In this document: positions 11,099 through 21,754 of the stretch, piece after piece
Position numbering within the stretch: position 1 is the stretch's first letter
Layout of the letters: each line of letters opens with the position of its first letter
Assembly (NCBI GenBank): GCA_037903475.1
Contig: JBAJFG010000314.1
Coordinates: 1,922,001 to 1,986,000 of the forward strand
DNA from: Ancylostoma caninum
Taxonomy: Eukaryota > Nematoda > Chromadorea > Rhabditida > Ancylostomatidae
Direction: 5' to 3'
DNA: 64,000 nucleotides
Notes under the pieces: generated by a model
The model's database searches: none
What the model saw: only the letters and a program-made list of their open reading frames with translations
What the model was told of the DNA's origin: nothing
Position numbers and translations under genes: made by a program

Positions 11099-14000
11099 AT
11101 GAATGATCCTATTTTTGAATTCTTTACAATCCATCTAGTGAGAGTTGTCGGTTCAATTACTCTTATTCTGAATCTCTTGACGGGATACGTGGTTATCCGC
11201 CATTCGACTACGGCCATGTCGCATTACAAGTGGATTTTATTGATGATAACAGTAAGCTTTTTCCAAGATTTTCTCCTGCACGCCTCCTCTATTTTCCGCA
11301 TCTAGCATGGTGAACACCGTTGAATATTTTTCAAAATTGCTCGAAAATGACGACTTTTGAGTTCAGTTCATATCTGCTGTTGTTGACGCAATAATTACGA
11401 TGCTGATAGTGCCGATTCCTCTGGAGGGGGGCCTCGGTTGTGAGCTAATTGGGCCGCTAGCGTATTTGTTTCCAATGTCTGGGAATGTATTCACGGTAAG
11501 TATGATGTTTGAATTATCCTATATTCATCACCATAAATATTAAACAAACTAGGTGATTCTTATGTTATCTATCGCCTGCCTTTTATGGAGTGTTGAAATA
11601 GGATTTGCCTACAGATGGTATGCTATGAGTATTTCAACGGTTTCTTCTAAAAAAGGTCGAGTTTTCCGTTGTCATGAGTTTCTCCGTAAAATATTATCTG
11701 TGAGAGGGAGTCGATCGCTATGAACTGCTACTGTGACTGGATGTGATCAAAGCTTCAGTCCAAAGGTTTTTAGCAACGGTTTTAAAATGCACTACTGATG
11801 GATAATTCTTGCGCATGGATGATCCCTGAAAGAATCGTATTTTCTATATGTCTAGATGGTCTCTGTTTAGTGCTTGTAATGTCATCTCTTTTAGGCAAAA
11901 TATAGCTACGTGGCACTCGCGGATACAGCAATTAGAAAAAAAACTTCGTGAAGTAAATTCGAATCCTCAGTTGCATTTTTGGTTTTTTTTTTGTTTTAAT
12001 TATTCTGGTGACTTAAATCTGGAAACTAATATCTTTGTGGCATCATTTCCGAAATTCGGACCATCTAGGAACCACTTCAACAGTGACCTCAGCTCTTCCT
12101 CTTCAGTCTTCAGTTTTTCCTCTGATATTTTCACCTTCCTCCCCTCCTCCTTCGATCTCTCCCGTCAATGTCTGTCACTGCTTCTTATGGTTGTGGGTCT
12201 TGGTGAGGGAAAATGATGCGCTGTCTCCCCTGAAATCACGAGCGAGTTAGTGCTTGTCGATCATGAAAAGCGCTGCGAGGGTTTGATTGAACCAGTCGCA
12301 GACATATTGCCCACCCACCTTTGCCTCACCATGACCCACACCCCTTCTTGGACACGTCACTTTCCTAGAAAAAAAATTAGTTGATGCGTAAAGATGCTCG
12401 ACCTCATCGCAAGAACATGGCGCACATCACATTCATTGATGTATCAACAATAAGAACCTAACATGTTCATTTTTTAATCAAACTCCAAACGGTACAATTA
12501 GAATGGTGGGCATATACATATGAGATCCTCTGCGGCTTATCCGAGATTTATCAGCTAAGCCAGTAGAGATGTACCGCGAGCATATGGAATTTCATCCTCC
12601 CTCTGCCTACTGCAATTTTTAAGAAATGATCCGCTCTTTCCAGGAACCGCTCTCAATCTTGCAATGTTCTTGTTCCCATTCCTAATGATGGTTCTCCTCA
12701 CATTTCTCTACGTTCGTTCATTCAACAGCGAGGTAGAAAAGATGAAATATATACAACAAGTGGGTTTCGCCCTTGTTGCGCTTGAGCTATAAGCCCTAGG
12801 AATTTTTGGCTTGTTGTGAATGCCATAACTCTTCGCAAGGACATTACGGTTCTCCGCGTAATCTTAGACGCACGCATGCATCTGGTACAAATTGTCGTTC
12901 CGTGAAAGTGTTGGATGATTATATCGCACGCAAGATTTGAAGGAAACTGATTCGGCTCACTCATTTCTAACTTTGGATTAGTTATACTATTAGCAAAGAC
13001 CTGGTGACAATTACCAGCACAATCCAGTCCATTCCCTGATCTCATTTCAGGAAAATATCACTATTCGAGTAACATCAGCGGCAATGCTTATACTCCCGGA
13101 GAAATACAGCGAGCATACAATATTTAGCTTTGCAGCTGGTCTTTATGCTGTTTTAATTTTTGCTGCAGTAATAGGAATAATCTTGCGAATACGGAGGAGC
13201 CTTTCGAAAAATGTGACATGGATGAGCGAAAAAACTATAGAAATGCACAGGACACTACTGAGGAGCCTAATCTTTAAGGTATTTACGTATATTTTTCTGA
13301 ACGTAGTCTTTAAAATGAAATGCTCAAAAAAAGAAATACAAAAGTTGGATAACAGGAACGCAGAAGTTGGTAGAGTCCTAAACGCTTTGCATATCATTCT
13401 ACGAAAAGCTGCTTTACGCATGCAATAGCAGAGAGCTTACGCATTGAAAAAATGAACGCTGGAAGTTACCACTGCGTCCGTGATGGAGGCAGAAGTGACC
13501 AGCAAGGGGAGGAGTGGAAAAAACTGGCGTCTCTTCCTTCTTGGGTGCCCGAATATGTTACCGAAAATATGAAGTTTCATGTTGAATAATCAAAAATGAA
13601 AACACAAAATGAACGAAAATAAAGAAAAACTAAAAGCATGCTTATGCAAAGATTTTGACAATGTGTATATCTGAGATAGCTCGAAACATTAACCCCCCCC
13701 CCCTTGCCTATGATGATCTCTACATAACGGCATTACCGCGTTCTAGGTTTAAAAGTGATACCATGGACAACAGAGCAACACGTTGAATTTTGCTTTCCAA
13801 ATTAAAGTCTAGATCATCGATGAGGAGAAGCGGCCGAGAACATCAATGCTGCGCTTATGAATATATATTCTCCAATTAAACAACAGCTCATGGGTTCCGA
13901 GGTATTGCAATTGGAGGTTGGAGCCTGCTATAGGCTCCTTGAACGGGTCGACCGTCCGATTTTGACAATGGCGTTCTGAAAGAGCAGGTTGAATCAGAGC

Positions 14001-17000
14001 TAATGCAACGTGAGCAGGCAGTGGCAGGGAGGCTAATTGTTAGTCAGAAGACAAGTAAAAGAAGGTTGACACCACAAGCTGAAGGATAGAGAACACCAAA
14101 ACTGGCACCCGCAAACCTGAAGTTCTTTGATCTACGGAGATTTCAACGATTTGTCCCACAGATGGACTCATATGGACTATTGACGGAAAATAGGTCATTC
14201 ACGAGAATGACTAAGCTTAAGTAGTCCCAAGGGCAAGACTCTACCAACCTTCTCAAAAATTATCAAACTATGACTATACCCTGAAATATTCTTCGAACTT
14301 TTCTGATCTAAATTGAGAACATTCGCTACGAATTATTCTTCCAAACGGAGATACAGTGACCTGGCACGCTGCCACTGCTGCTGTCGCACACCGCCCACCA
14401 ACATGTTGCGGTGTCAACCATGTGAAAAGTTGAGTATTTGAGCCCTGACATCTGGCTCACTCCGTACGCTTGCCAGGTATCTGTTCGACTGATACCATTT
14501 ATTCACGCTTCCAGGCGTTTAATTCCGCTTCAAAGCTTTTAAAAACATTTTTCCCCCTTTTGAAAACATTACTCCACATCTCTCTTTTGAAAACGTTCCC
14601 CGTTCCTTCTACTATAAACTTGTTGACTAACAGGCTTCCAAAAAATCTTCTTCTGTTTTATTTGAAACGTTGTGAAATGGTATTTTTTCCATAAATTGAG
14701 TGTTGGTTTTAATTCGAACTATGGCGTTTTGGAAAGTACAATTACCACATAAATTTTGTATGCTTCTAAAATGGCGATTTTACTCTTCTCGTATCGTAAC
14801 TGCGCATTATTATTTTCCTGTTTCTCGCTTTCTTTTTTTTATTGTCATCCTTTGATGTACTTAGTAGAGTTTGAGAAAAACTGCTCAGTTGCGCTGTTGT
14901 ACAAATGCCCATTTCTTAGCACGTCATTGTGTAGGAATTTACTATTTATGGATCCTATTATATAAACTCTGGTAGAGCAATAAAATTTTCTAGAGCGCAG
15001 GCGTGGAAGGATTACCACGTGATCGCATGCTCATGAGGCTCAATTGTAGACAGTGCCTCGCGAAGATGCGGAGCTGACGGGACATTCGGCCGATGATTCA
15101 TAAGTGCATAGATGTAGTGGAGATCGGTGGGAACCGTGTTCTTAGTGGGTCAAGCGTCTCCGCTGGCCGCCTCGCCGCCACCGGGTGAGACAATGTTCAC
15201 GAGGTTTTCATGCTGCACAGTATACGGAGCAAGATTACCACTCTCCTACGTTTCTATTACACAATCTGGAATTCTGTCCGATAGACTGTCATTTTGGTGA
15301 CATAAATAGCCTGAGGTGGGATGCGCGTTATAGCGGTAATACCCAGCTGTTCCCCCACCTCGAACACAGTAAGCGTGCGCCGATGGAGTAGGGTGCGGCT
15401 TCCTCCTGTACTGCGGAAAACTCCGAGATACGAATCCGTCGATGCAGGATGGGTGTACTGGAGCCCAACATTGCGGAAACGCAATGATAATGATCCGTCG
15501 ATGGAGAACCGGTCCTTTGTGAACCAGTAGTGGGAAGAACGTCAGGATATAGGCCCATCGACAAATGGAAAACGGTGCGTTGGCGCACAATATCGTGGAA
15601 AACCATGGATATGGGCCCTCCGATGATGGAGGAGCGAGGCGGGGCTTAATAGCGTTGAAAAGGCCAAGATACAAGCACAGCTGTGCAGCACAATAATGGC
15701 GGCGGACAGTAGTGTGGAAAGCGCCAAGGTATGGATTGGCCGATAGAGAACCATGCGTAGGCGCTCAAATGTGGGAAAACATCGCGCGACGGGTACGCAA
15801 CGTTTCGTTGCTCTTGGAAGAATGCTTCAGCGCTCATTTGCGCTTATTTATGACGGGTCCGTGGGCGTGTAAGAAGTGCTGCGACAAAGATTGGCACGAA
15901 ATACCTTCACATCGGAGAGTAACTTTGCATGTGGATGTGTGATGAAAGGTTTCTGAGCTAGGTTAGCTTCAAGATTGGAAGCCCAATATTAGCCGAGCGG
16001 GCAGAGTGGTAGAATATACGCAACGCAGTTGACAATTAGATCTCCTTCTTTCTTAATTTTCTGAATGATTTGAAAGTAGGAATTTTTTGCTCACATAATA
16101 TAATATGATAAAAGCATAATAGTTTAAAATAGTGCTCTCTCGGTTTAGTGCATTGACACCAATATGCTAAGCACAATCTGCAGACTCTCCTGGCAGTCCT
16201 TACCTAGCAGTGTATTTTTGTATCAATAGCAGTTGCATACATTTAAAGGGAGCACCTACGGAAATTCCGAAATTCTGATCGTTTCGGGTATTTACAGTAA
16301 CCACGGTAATTGTTGGACAGAAAACGAAAAAAACGCGAATCCGCGTTTCTTCGTTTTTTCTTCGTAACTTAGTTCGTTTCGATCCTTATCAGTATTTCTA
16401 CCCACCAATCGATTTGTAGAGACGAGATCTACAAGATGAGCTTGGCAAAATTTTCAAATTTTCACTATAAAAGCGTCAACTTCCCAAAGTACCTGTGGGT
16501 ACGAATTAGCGAGCGAGACTCCGCGAAAATTGTATCCTAAGGATATGCGCCGTGTGGGGTAAATATTATAGAAGAAACATAAGGAAATACTTATGTATTT
16601 GGGCTCTAGAGATTGAGCTGATCATCTTGGTACCACATTCATCTAAATTTGCGATGCTTCGAAATTTTCCGATTTTTCGAGAGGTGCTGTTTTTCACCAG
16701 TCAGAACAGCATTGTTTTTCCAGCTAAAGAAATTTCCTCCGGAAAATCTGCAAACACGATGTACGTTCTAGGAGCTGTTAGGGTAATACACCACTGGAGT
16801 AGACGCAGTTCGGGTTTGTTGAGGCAGAAAAAGGCTACTTTGCGATATTGCTTTTATATGGTGCTCTGCTCCAATGTTCACGTGTATCGCAACGGTCACG
16901 AAATGAAACACGGTCACTGCCACTGAAATATGATGTAGTACGCTTCCCATGCATCAAGTGCGGTCAGCGGAATTCACCAAGAACACCGGCTGAAGCAAAA

Positions 17001-18062
17001 TTTGTGATGTTCAACTTTGGAAATTTTTAACGAGTGCTTGATATTCCCATTGAACCGTGATTTTCACAGTTCCAACAAATTTTCGTGCCTTTGATTTGTG
17101 AATGAGAAAAAGATGTGATTTAATTTGATTTGGCAAGAGCATTTTTGTCTTTTCTTTCAAACATTACTGAATTCAAAATTTGAAAATGAAAAGTTTCACC
17201 GTAGTAGCTATCAGCATTCTTAAGGTACAGAGCGATAACGTGTGTGCTGGCGACCAGTTAGGATGAGTTACAGTATGAAATGAACAGGTATTTTCGTTTA
17301 CAATCGTTCTCTTCCCTTATAACAACACTTGTTTTCATTCCCACCTCCTTCCATTTTGAGCGCGGGTAACTCGGACATCCTTTGCAAATCTGCTAAACTG
17401 AATGAATGAAAACCGCCTTTCCTATCGGACTTGGCAAAATTGAACACAGCTTCCGTTTTCACCATAGCGCTACGCCTACGAATGTAGCAAAATCTGTGAG
17501 AACAAGATTTTCTTGGGTGCTGCCTTTAACTAGCGCGATCGCATGGTTAAGATATATGTATAGGGCACTGTGATTTCACCGGTGTGATGTGGATACTGAG
17601 GAAACACAGAACATTTTATGTCATTTTTTATTTGCCCATTTGAAGAACCCGTCGTTCCAGTCCGTCATTCCTTTCATATTCATTTTCATCCCACTATCGT
17701 TGCTCATGGTATCAGTCACTTCAGAAAATGTATTCGACTCACAAAAAGGTCGGTTAGTCTCACATTGTGAAAATTCTTGAAGCTGAGGTCTTGCAAAAAA
17801 AGTCTTTATAATAATTCGAGAAAATCAACACTTAATAACAGTTTTTCGAAAGTATTACGTCAATAAAAATTCAGAGACACCTTACTACGCCAAGTTATGT
17901 CCAGCAATCGCTCTTGGACTATTCTCGTTCTACTCGATTTCTCATATTATTGTGATGATTTCCTTCACAGCACCCTATCGTCAATATGTTCTGAAGTTAC
18001 TACGACGTGCTGGCAAGCGAACAAATGTGTCGAATTCTACCGGAACGGTTTCTGTTATATAA
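11099..18062 (+). CDS. Srh/Sri-type chemoreceptor GPCR, gene 2 (complete, 7 exons)
   Basis: Predicted odorant/chemical receptor of nematode sensory neurons; ligand unknown. Exons: 11099-11251, 11367-11495, 11553-11655, 12644-12759, 13051-13278, 17661-17748 and 17875-18062, coding 334 residues, a normal family length. The ATG is supported because genes 3 and 4 start at the same aligned position. Visible features: TM1 in VVGSITLILNLLTGY, HSTTAMSHYKWILL before TM2, LLWSVEIGFAYRWY in exon 3, FPFLMMVLLTFLY in exon 4, TLLRSLIFK before TM6, and SISHIIVM plus APYRQYVL after TM7. All acceptors are AG with TTTCAG or TTCCAG types common. Two donors (GTCGAG, GTCGGT) are weak, so splicing there needs a transcript. 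Intron 5 is 4.4 kb and packed with repeats. No frameshift or stop was seen. Confidence 0.88.
14980..15200 (-). repeat. Interspersed repeat, copy 2 (inverted relative to 1940-2175)
   Basis: The reverse complement carries the same ordered blocks as the copy at 1940-2175, including ATCGGCCGAATG, CCCGTCAGCTCCGCATC, GCGATCACGTGG and CTCTAGAAAATTTT. It lies in intron 5 of chemoreceptor gene 2. Confidence 0.65.
15405..15790 (-). repeat. Minisatellite array, ~60-bp unit (locus 2)
   Basis: About seven diverged units, marked by GTGGGAAAA-like cores near 15411, 15470, 15530, 15592, 15653, 15712 and 15772. Each core is followed by a GATACGGGTCC-like block. The unit is the reverse complement of that at 690-1105. 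It lies in intron 5 of gene 2, next to a head module at 15845-16040. Confidence 0.7.
15845..16040 (-). repeat. Head module of composite dispersed repeat (locus 2)
   Basis: The reverse complement has, in order, TTCTACCACTCTGCCCGCTC, CATCACACATCC, ACTCTCCGATGTGAAGGTAT, and CACGGACCCGTCAT. These match the modules at 326-498 and 51965-52150. On the strand read 5'->3' the module precedes the array at 15405-15790, as at the other loci. Confidence 0.6.
16247..17525. mobile_element. TTAA-flanked inverted-repeat element, copy B
   Basis: The left end starts AGGGAGCACCTACGG after TTAA (16243-16246). The right end, read inwards, starts AGGCAGCACCCAAG after TTAA (17526-17529). The termini resemble copy A at 1279-1700. 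The 1.28-kb interior encodes no recognisable transposase. It is inserted in intron 5 of chemoreceptor gene 2, ending about 135 bp before exon 6. Confidence 0.55.
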
Positions 18063-18307
18063 TGACTACAAATGGAACGAAGAATTCATCCATGTTGATA
18101 TTGCTTCATGGGAGAATAAAATGTAGAGTGCTGAGTTGAAGTGGCTCCCACTCAAAAACTACGTCAAAACCATCGAAGCGTCTCCACACGGCTTCGATTC
18201 TCGGAAGATACGGAAAAAGTGTTCCACTTTAAAGATCATGTGGCAATGGTGAACCAAGATTGATCTGCAAAATGTGCTAGATTTTTTTCTTGAGAAGAAT
18301 CAACTTT
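18063..18307. other. 3' flank of chemoreceptor gene 2
   Basis: AT-rich spacer between the gene 2 stop codon and the RTE insertion. An ATAAAA sequence at about 18116 could serve as a poly(A) signal. Nothing else seen. Confidence 0.35.
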
Positions 18308-18315
18308 TGGGCATT

Positions 18316-18342
18316 TCACCTTGATCACCTTGATCACCTTGA
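18316..18342 (-). repeat. 3' tail of the RTE element: three 9-bp repeats
   Basis: Three perfect copies of TCACCTTGA (+ strand), that is TCAAGGTGA on the coding strand, at 18316-18324, 18325-18333 and 18334-18342. RTE elements characteristically end in short tandem repeats used in target-primed reverse transcription. The first copy overlaps the target duplication by four bases. Confidence 0.85.
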
Positions 18343-21300
18343 CTCCCGTTGATCTTCGGATGTACCGAGCGGGCGCCAGCAATCCTTCCATTTGTCCCTC
18401 TCGCGAGCCAGAGTTGTCCAGTGGATTCTGTCCGTTCGAGGGACACGAAGAGCATTATATCTTTCCTTGAAGGACTTCGTGAAGAAGTCTGACCATCGGG
18501 TCGGTGGTCTTCCTGTCGTGCGCTTAACGTCCCGTGGAGTCCAGTCGCTGACGGCTCTTGTCCAACGGTGGTCGTTAAGACGCATCACGTGTCCGGCCCA
18601 CCTGATCTTACTCAACTTGGCGTAAGCGGCAGCGTCCCTGATCTTCGACTGTTCACGAAGGGTGGAACTCCGTATTCCAGCCCTCACTTGTGTGAGGCGG
18701 GTTATTCCTAGCATCACCCTCTCGATGGAGCGTTCGATGACGTTGACCGCATTCTCATCCTGCTTGCGTAACGCCCAGGTTTCCGAGGCGTACGTCAAAG
18801 CAGGGAGAACCGTTGTATTGAAGAGGTGGGCACGGAGCCTGGTGTTCTTCGTCTTCTTCACTACGTCCTCGATGCTCTTGTAGGCTCCCCAAGCCGCTCG
18901 CTTCCTCCTGCCCAGCTCTGGAGCGAGATCGTTCATCATGTTGACTTCCCGACCTAGATATACGTAGCTGGAGCATTCGGATATGGTCGTTCCGTTGAGC
19001 GAGAATGGGGCATCCGGGACCCATCCGTTCCTCATGAACATCGTCTTCGTCAGGTTCAGTTGGAGACCGATCTTTCCACACGCGTCGTCAAAGTCGGCCA
19101 GCATCCGTTCCGCTTCGCCGATAGTTGGTGTTATAAGGACGATGTCGTCAGCGAAGCGAAGGTGGTTAAGTCGCCGGCCATCAACTTGCACTCCCATGCA
19201 ATCCCATTCCAGTCTTCGCATGACGTCTTCGAGAGTGGCGCTGAATAGTTTTGGCGACACGGTGTCGCCTTGTCGAACCCCTCTCTTGACGTCGATAGTG
19301 ATGTCGTCGTAGAATGGAGAAATCCTGGTCGTGAAGTTGCTGTAGAGCTCACGAAATATCTTGATGTACTGAGTAGGTATGCCCTGGTTGCCCAGGGCTT
19401 TGAGGACCGCCTCTGTCTCCACAGAGTCGAAGGCTTTCTTCAAATCGATGAACGTGAGACAGAGAGGCATCTTATACTCTCGCGATACTTCAATGAGTCT
19501 AGTGACCGTGTGTATGTGATCGATCGTACTGAATCCTTTTCGAAACCCTGCTTGCTCGCACGGCTGTCCTTCATCTAATGTCCTTTCGATCCTATTTAGA
19601 ATCACTCGAGTGAAAAGCTTGTAGATGACGGACAACAGACAGATGGGGCGATAATTGCCGATGTCCTGTGGGTCTCCCTTCTTGTACAGCAGCACGGTCC
19701 TGCTGGTCTTCCATTGGTTCGGTACCTTGCATTCCGACAGGTACCGCGTGAAGAGCCTAGCCAAGGTGGTGATAAGAACTGGCGGTAGGTTCTTCAGATG
19801 TTCCGGTCGAATCCTGTCGGGGCCCGGTGCTGTACGATTCTTCACCGACTTGATGGCATGTCGGACTTCGGAAGGGAGAACTGATGGGACAACGTATCCA
19901 TCCTCCCTTGGGTGATATTGGGGGAGATGGACGTGGCTATCGAAGAGATCCGAGTAGAAGTCGTGGATGACCTTCTCCATTACCCGTCTTGATGAAGAAA
20001 TTGTTCCTTCTGGGCGCCGGAGGGCGGTCATCTTGGTCTTACGATTGGCGAAGTCACGGCGGGCGTTGCGAATGCTTCTTCCTGCCTCTGCGGCTTCGGC
20101 CAATACTGCTGCTCGTCTCTCTTTAAGGTCTTCTTTTATCGCTTCTCTGCACCGTTTTGCGAGCTCGGACGTCAGTTGGTAGTTGCCTGCGGCTCTCGCG
20201 ACTCCGCGCTGGCGTATCAGCTCGAGGGTCTCGTAAGACAGTCGTCTTTTGGTGGATCTTGAGCCCTCGGCTCTCCTTGCGCTGTCGCAGAGATGTTGAA
20301 CAAGCCGATCGTATTCTTCGTCGATGTTGTCGACAACGGCATCTTCCCAAAAGCCGGCTAACGAAGTGAAGAGATCCCAATTGATGACGGATTTGGGAGC
20401 CCTCTTCTTGAACTTCGCGGCTTTCTCTCCTTTGCGCGAGAAGAAGAATCTTGCACGAAGGAGGCGATGGTCTGATCCGGTGTAGAACTTCGGTACAACA
20501 CCGACGTCGGTCAGGCAGAACCTTCGATTGACGATGATGTGGTCAATTTCATTATGGTACTCTCCACCGGGTGACTCCCACGTCCACCGTAGGGAGGTTG
20601 GCTTCTGAAACTGTGAGTTACCATGGATGGTCTTCGTCGTCATGATGAACTCAGACAGCCTCTCTCCCTGTTCGTTCCACTGTAGGCCGTGGGTACCGAT
20701 GTGAAGTTCCTCAGGCGTTCTCCTAGGGCCAATCTTGGCGTTGAAGTCGCCAACAATGACCTTGTAGAAAGTGTGGTCTTCCCTGTAGAACTTCTCCAAG
20801 TCCATGTAGAAGGCCTCGATTTCTTCATCGTCGTAGCTGGATGTTGGAGCATAGGCGACGAAGATTGTCAAGGCCGGTATTGATCCACATCTTCTCAGTC
20901 GCAAACGTCCGATTCGGGTTGTTAGCTGTTCGAACGAATCGATGTTCATGGCCAAGTTCGTGTTGACGAGGACACCGACTCCACCAACTCCTCTACTGTC
21001 GCAGGTTCCAAGGAACAGTTCTTCTCCAGTGTCGAAGGTGGCGTTCAGTGGCCGGTGTCTCCTCGTCTCGGTCAGTCCGATGACGTCGTACCTGATCTTC
21101 CTGGCCTGCATCATCAAATCCTCGATAGAAGCCTCCGATGCAAGCGTGCGTGCGTTGAAGGTACAGATCGTCATCATAGTCCTTCTGGTTTTAGGCAGCC
21201 TAGATAACCCCTCGGACCTCGTCCTCACTGGCGCCGCCGTACCAGTGACTCTTCCGAGATCAGGGGAACACTCTTTATTATTGCTGTGTCGAGCTTTAAG

Positions 21301-21742
21301 AAAAAGAAAACCCTTAGGAGATAGCTTGCTGGGCTCTATTCCCCCGCGGGTAGCTAGGGTAGGATTTCACCGGGAAGTTAGCCGGGCTTCCCGGGAGTGG
21401 ACGATGGAGCTTATTTGTTGGAGGCGACTCCGAACCGCCTCCCTTGTACCTCCCAGTCACTTGAATGCAGGGCTTTTGGTCGGATAGATGTGCAGGATAC
21501 AATCTGCAGACACGCAAGTACACTCACGCACGCATGCATGAACACACCCACGCGCTGGCAGAAGGTATGGATCGTTCCGACACTGCAGAAACAGGGAGTC
21601 CATCCCCTGAATCCACCCGCGTCTCAGGGCAGGCACAAGGTCGCGTGTGGTCCGCGATTAGCCCCCTATCCGCCACCTGGGGACGCGCCACGTAGCCTCG
21701 CGACTAACCGGCTGGGATCCCTCTTATGAGGGAGATCCGTGG
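18320..21742 (-). mobile_element. RTE-clade non-LTR retrotransposon, apparently full length
   Basis: The element is bounded by a perfect 12-bp duplication TGGGCATTTCAC (18308-18319 and 21743-21754), which marks target-primed insertion. Total length (3.4 kb), one long ORF, a very short 3' UTR and a 3' tail of three 9-bp repeats all fit the RTE clade. The ~560-bp 5' region (21178-21742) is GC-rich and is presumably the untranslated leader. Because the duplication is exact and the ORF intact, the insertion looks recent. Confidence 0.88.
18334..21177 (-). CDS. RTE endonuclease/reverse transcriptase polyprotein
   Basis: It nicks target DNA and copies its own RNA into it. From the ATG (947 residues), an AP-endonuclease-like domain spans about residues 3-255, with TICTFNARTL, GLTETRRH, VVGDFNAKIG (about 140) and a GSDHRLL catalytic motif. 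The reverse transcriptase spans about 420-720, with NYRPICLLSVIYKLF, TFIDLKKAFDSVE, GVRQGDTVSPKLF and FADD at about 674. A C-terminal region contains KIRWAGHVMR and GRPPTRWSDFF, common in this clade. The frame stays open upstream to about 21366 without an ATG, so a longer product from a non-ATG start is possible. There are no internal stops. The stop codon lies inside the tandem-repeated 3' tail. Confidence 0.9.
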   Translation of the reverse strand: MMTICTFNARTLASEASIEDLMMQARKIRYDVIGLTETRRHRPLNATFDTGEELFLGTCDSRGVGGVGVLVNTNLAMNIDSFEQLTTRIGRLRLRRCGSIPALTIFVAYAPTSSYDDEEIEAFYMDLEKFYREDHTFYKVIVGDFNAKIGPRRTPEELHIGTHGLQWNEQGERLSEFIMTTKTIHGNSQFQKPTSLRWTWESPGGEYHNEIDHIIVNRRFCLTDVGVVPKFYTGSDHRLLRARFFFSRKGEKAAKFKKRAPKSVINWDLFTSLAGFWEDAVVDNIDEEYDRLVQHLCDSARRAEGSRSTKRRLSYETLELIRQRGVARAAGNYQLTSELAKRCREAIKEDLKERRAAVLAEAAEAGRSIRNARRDFANRKTKMTALRRPEGTISSSRRVMEKVIHDFYSDLFDSHVHLPQYHPREDGYVVPSVLPSEVRHAIKSVKNRTAPGPDRIRPEHLKNLPPVLITTLARLFTRYLSECKVPNQWKTSRTVLLYKKGDPQDIGNYRPICLLSVIYKLFTRVILNRIERTLDEGQPCEQAGFRKGFSTIDHIHTVTRLIEVSREYKMPLCLTFIDLKKAFDSVETEAVLKALGNQGIPTQYIKIFRELYSNFTTRISPFYDDITIDVKRGVRQGDTVSPKLFSATLEDVMRRLEWDCMGVQVDGRRLNHLRFADDIVLITPTIGEAERMLADFDDACGKIGLQLNLTKTMFMRNGWVPDAPFSLNGTTISECSSYVYLGREVNMMNDLAPELGRRKRAAWGAYKSIEDVVKKTKNTRLRAHLFNTTVLPALTYASETWALRKQDENAVNVIERSIERVMLGITRLTQVRAGIRSSTLREQSKIRDAAAYAKLSKIRWAGHVMRLNDHRWTRAVSDWTPRDVKRTTGRPPTRWSDFFTKSFKERYNALRVPRTDRIHWTTLARERDKWKDCWRPLGTSEDQRESR

Positions 21743-21754
21743 TGGGCATTTCAC

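Noticed and set aside
15990..16030. tRNA-like A-box (TTAGCCGAGCGGG...GGTAGAAT)
   Set aside because: No B-box, anticodon arm or cloverleaf could be drawn; the sequence belongs to the head of the composite repeat.
18392..21487. Open frames on the + strand over the RTE element
   Set aside because: They are antisense shadows of the endonuclease/RT ORF in a GC-rich coding region with no domain features.
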